From an uncultured Thomasclavelia sp. (GTDB lineage Bacteria; Bacillota_I; Bacilli_A; Erysipelotrichales; Coprobacillaceae): a stretch of 7,520 bases of DNA. Of this stretch, positions 5,179 to 7,520 are shown in pieces. The translations under genes were made by a program, and so were the position numbers. The stretch lies in NCBI GenBank assembly GCA_910588165.1, contig CAJUOR010000071.1:1-7520 (forward strand). Direction: 5' to 3'. The first letter of the stretch is position 1. Each line of letters opens with the position of its first letter. A model generated the notes under the pieces. That model was not told where the DNA came from, made no database searches, and saw nothing but the letters and a program-made list of their open reading frames with translations.

Positions 5179-6645
5179 ATGGTTATGGATTATGATGTGG
5201 TAGTAATAGGGTGTGGAGTAGCCGGATTGTATGGGGCATTGCAGTTTTCAGAAGATACTAAGGTGTTGGTGATTTCTAAAAAAGAATTGGAATGTTCGAA
5301 TAGTTCTCTAGCCCAAGGCGGTGTTGCCTGTGTTTTGGATTTAGAGAATGATCATTACGATTTGCATATTGAAGATACATTGATTGCCGGAAAATATGCT
5401 AATCGGCAAGAGGCTGTCGAAGTTTTGGTTCAGGAAGGTCCAAAAGATGTCTTGAAATTAAAAGAATATGGCGTGGACTTTGATGTTGATGAAAAAGGTG
5501 AGCTATTAAAGACTTTAGAAGGCGGACATTCCCGACATCGAATTGTGCATCATAAAGATTCAACGGGAAAAGCTATCGTAGATGGGCTTTTGGAAGCGGC
5601 GATCATGAAACCGAATATCGACGTTATTCCTAATACAAAACTTTTTGATTTGAAAAAAACAGAGGGTGGCTTTGTGCTTGGAATTTTAAGCTATAATGAA
5701 ACTTATATCATTAAAGCTCGTTATGTTTTATTGGCAACAGGCGGTATCGGGCGTGTTTATCCTTACACAACAAACTCTGGGATTGCTACCGGTGATGGTA
5801 TTATGTTTGCTTATCGCTTAGGCGCTAAAATTGAACATTTAAATTGGGTGCAATTTCATCCAACCGCATTTGCTTGTCGTCAGGGCCGTGAACGTTTCTT
5901 AATCTCAGAAGCTGTTCGAGGCGAGGGCGCTCATCTTTTGAATGCGAAAGGCAGAACGTTCGTGCATAAATATGATAAACGCGGTGATTTAGCACCACGA
6001 GATGTTGTGGCAGAAGCGATTTACCGTGAAGCACTTAAACAAGGCAATGAAGAGATTTATTTAGATATTCGTTATAAAGAAGCCGATTTTGTTAAAAGAC
6101 GTTTTCCGATGATTTATGAAAGATGTTTACATGAAGGTGTTGATATTACCAAGGATTTAATTCCAGTTTATCCTTGTCAACACTACTTGATGGGTGGGAT
6201 TGATGTTGACTTAAATGCTCATACTTCAGTAGATGGCTTATATGCCGCAGGTGAGTGTAGTCACACAGGTGTCCATGGAAAGAACCGTTTAGCCAGCAAT
6301 TCATTATTGGAAGCTTTGGTTTTCTCAAGAAGAGCTGCTAAGCATATTCAACAACGTCTAAAGCAACAACCTCATATTGAAGTTGGCGATGCGATTATTA
6401 GAGATGTTCATGGTAAACCTTGTCCAAAAGGCTATAAAACCGAGATTCGCAAGATGATTTACGATGCTCATTTTATCTTGAAAAAGCCGGAGTTGTTTGA
6501 GAAATCTTTAAAGCGTGTAAATGAGATTCTAGCTATTTTAGAAAATGATAATTATGAGATGACTAATGATTATTTAGAGGATTTAAGTATTGCAACAGTA
6601 GCTAAGATTATTTTAGAGGAGGATATAGCAGATGAAGCTCAATAA
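5179..6645 (+). CDS. nadB: L-aspartate oxidase
   Basis: FAD enzyme of 488 residues that oxidises L-aspartate to iminoaspartate, the first step of de novo NAD synthesis. Seen: N-terminal FAD-binding GCGVAGLYG (11-19), the SSLAQGG segment (42-48), ATGGIGRVYPYTT (186-198), QFHPTA (225-230) with His227, LAPRDV (272-277) with Arg274, QHYLMGG (334-340) with His335, and the second FAD-contacting region at 353-382 containing AAGECSHTGVHG and SNSLLEALVF. This array is typical of NadB within the succinate dehydrogenase/fumarate reductase flavoprotein superfamily; HYLMGG and GVHGKNR favour NadB over the other members. It is about 40-50 residues shorter than E. coli or B. subtilis NadB (540 and 531), mostly in the C-terminal helical domain, with all active-site motifs kept. 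In an anaerobe fumarate is the likely electron acceptor. It is the first gene of an operon with nadC. Confidence 0.95.
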   Translation: MVMDYDVVVIGCGVAGLYGALQFSEDTKVLVISKKELECSNSSLAQGGVACVLDLENDHYDLHIEDTLIAGKYANRQEAVEVLVQEGPKDVLKLKEYGVDFDVDEKGELLKTLEGGHSRHRIVHHKDSTGKAIVDGLLEAAIMKPNIDVIPNTKLFDLKKTEGGFVLGILSYNETYIIKARYVLLATGGIGRVYPYTTNSGIATGDGIMFAYRLGAKIEHLNWVQFHPTAFACRQGRERFLISEAVRGEGAHLLNAKGRTFVHKYDKRGDLAPRDVVAEAIYREALKQGNEEIYLDIRYKEADFVKRRFPMIYERCLHEGVDITKDLIPVYPCQHYLMGGIDVDLNAHTSVDGLYAAGECSHTGVHGKNRLASNSLLEALVFSRRAAKHIQQRLKQQPHIEVGDAIIRDVHGKPCPKGYKTEIRKMIYDAHFILKKPELFEKSLKRVNEILAILENDNYEMTNDYLEDLSIATVAKIILEEDIADEAQ

Positions 6646-7465
6646 GTTTTATGTTGAAAATTTAATTAAGCAAGCATTGATGGAAGATATTGAATATGTA
6701 GATGTGACTACTGATTATACGATTGATGAAAAACAAATCTCCAAGGCTTATTTTGTAGCTAAACAAAATGGGGTTATTGCCGGATTGGAAGTAGCTATGC
6801 AGGTGTTTAAGATGTTAGACGAAGATTTTGAATATACAGCCTATAAAAAAGATGGTGACTATGTTCAAATTGGGGATAGAATTGTTGATTTTAAGGGCTA
6901 CGCTACAGCTTTATTGAAGGGCGAAAGAACGGCCTTAAACTTAATGCAGTTTATGAGCGGTATTGCCACACATACTTATCAATGTGTCGAAAAGGTTAAA
7001 GCGTATCCTTGTATGATTGTAGATACAAGAAAGACTTTACCGGGATTAAGAGCTATTTCTAAATATGCAGTATGTGTTGGTGGAGGTAAAAACCATCGCT
7101 ATAATTTAAGTGATGGGGTTATGTTGAAGGATAACCATATCGATGCCGGAGGTGGCATTATTAAAACCGTTGAAAAAGTGAGAAGTCAGATTAGCTTTAT
7201 GACGAAAGTTGAAGTTGAAACGAGAAACTTAGATGAAGTTAAACAGGCACTTAGCGCTAAGGCTGATATTATTATGTTGGATAATATGACAAATGAAGAA
7301 ATGAAAGAAGCAGTTGAACTCATCAATCATCAAGCTTTGGTTGAAGCTAGTGGGAATATGTCATTAGAGCGCTTGGAAGCAGTAGCTCAATGTGGTGTAG
7401 ATATTATTTCGATCGGAGCTTTAACGCACTCAGTTCAAGCCTTTGATATTTCTATGAAATTTTAA
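6632..7465 (+). CDS. nadC: Nicotinate-nucleotide pyrophosphorylase (quinolinate phosphoribosyltransferase)
   Basis: A 277-residue enzyme, full length for the family, that converts quinolinate and PRPP to nicotinate mononucleotide, CO2 and pyrophosphate. Seen: an N-terminal domain with VIAGLE (48-53), GERTALNLMQ (97-106), DTRKTLPGLR (131-140) carrying substrate-binding arginines, GGGKNHRYNLSD (150-161), MLKDNHI (164-170), KVEVET (192-197), MLDNM (215-219), EASGN (238-242) and SIGALTHS (260-267) for phosphate binding. These are the standard NadC residues in order. The ATG at 6632 lies inside nadB (14-nt overlap), with AGAGGAGG (6615-6622) 9 nt upstream, so the two genes are translationally coupled. 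The partner nadA, which makes quinolinate, is not present between or before these genes. No terminator follows. Confidence 0.96.
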   Translation: MKLNKFYVENLIKQALMEDIEYVDVTTDYTIDEKQISKAYFVAKQNGVIAGLEVAMQVFKMLDEDFEYTAYKKDGDYVQIGDRIVDFKGYATALLKGERTALNLMQFMSGIATHTYQCVEKVKAYPCMIVDTRKTLPGLRAISKYAVCVGGGKNHRYNLSDGVMLKDNHIDAGGGIIKTVEKVRSQISFMTKVEVETRNLDEVKQALSAKADIIMLDNMTNEEMKEAVELINHQALVEASGNMSLERLEAVAQCGVDIISIGALTHSVQAFDISMKF

Positions 7466-7475
7466 AAGAAAAGTG

Positions 7476-7504
7476 TTGACGTTTAAAAAAACTTGTGGTA
7501 ATAT
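7476..7504 (+). promoter_or_regulatory. Strong extended -10 promoter for a gene past the right edge
   Basis: The -35 box TTGACG (7476-7481), a spacer of exactly 17 nt and the -10 box TAATAT (7499-7504), preceded by TGG giving an extended -10 (TGnTAATAT), form a strong housekeeping promoter. Transcription would start near 7511. The -35 begins only 10 nt after the nadC stop, so the next gene or RNA is separately promoted. Confidence 0.7.
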
Positions 7505-7520
7505 ATACGAGCAGTCAGGA

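Noticed and set aside
1..7520. CRISPR array, insertion sequence, prophage, toxin-antitoxin or defence genes
   Set aside because: No regularly spaced repeats, transposase, integrase, or recognisable toxin or defence protein was found; the coding content is housekeeping and catabolic.

Overview
The window is AT-rich bacterial DNA from a low-GC Bacillota (Firmicutes) organism. Intergenic regions are strongly AT-rich, Shine-Dalgarno (SD) sequences are strong, and sigma-A-type promoters with 17-nt spacers are easy to read. The protein set (YjhG-like dehydratase, KDPG aldolase, KDG kinase, a CwlD-type amidase, NadB-NadC) fits an anaerobic gut Firmicute. Erysipelotrichia or a nearby clostridial group is a guess. 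All seven genes are on the + strand.

Layout: (1) 1-360 is intergenic. It holds a well-formed promoter firing leftward off the window (39-44/16-21) and a near-consensus promoter firing rightward (287-292/310-315) with a perfect 17-nt palindrome over its -10 box. (2) 361-3728 is a tight three-gene operon: IlvD/Edd-family sugar-acid dehydratase, KDPG aldolase (eda), KDG kinase (kdgK). (3) 3779-4294 is a small P-loop NTPase of unknown function. (4) 4343-5032 is a membrane-anchored Amidase_3 protein that closely resembles CwlD; its SD lies inside a predicted hairpin. (5) 5033-5178 holds a terminator-like hairpin, the nad promoter and a perfect 10-bp inverted repeat just after the predicted start of transcription. 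(6) 5179-7465 is nadB-nadC, overlapping by 14 nt. (7) 7466-7520 holds a strong extended -10 promoter for a gene beyond the right edge.

How the genes work together: the first operon encodes a semi-phosphorylated Entner-Doudoroff branch. An aldonic or uronic-derived sugar acid is dehydrated to 2-keto-3-deoxygluconate (KDG), phosphorylated to KDPG by KdgK, then split by Eda into pyruvate and glyceraldehyde-3-phosphate. The transporter and any dehydrogenase or isomerase making the sugar acid are not here and may lie to the left. NadB and NadC are the first and third enzymes of de novo NAD synthesis from aspartate; nadA (the second) is not in the window.

I see no mobile element, CRISPR array, rRNA, tRNA or defence locus, and no clear new multi-gene system. 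The observations most worth following are regulatory (palindromes and hairpins at three promoters or start sites), the unusual cysteine arrangement of the dehydratase, and the uncharacterised P-loop protein.
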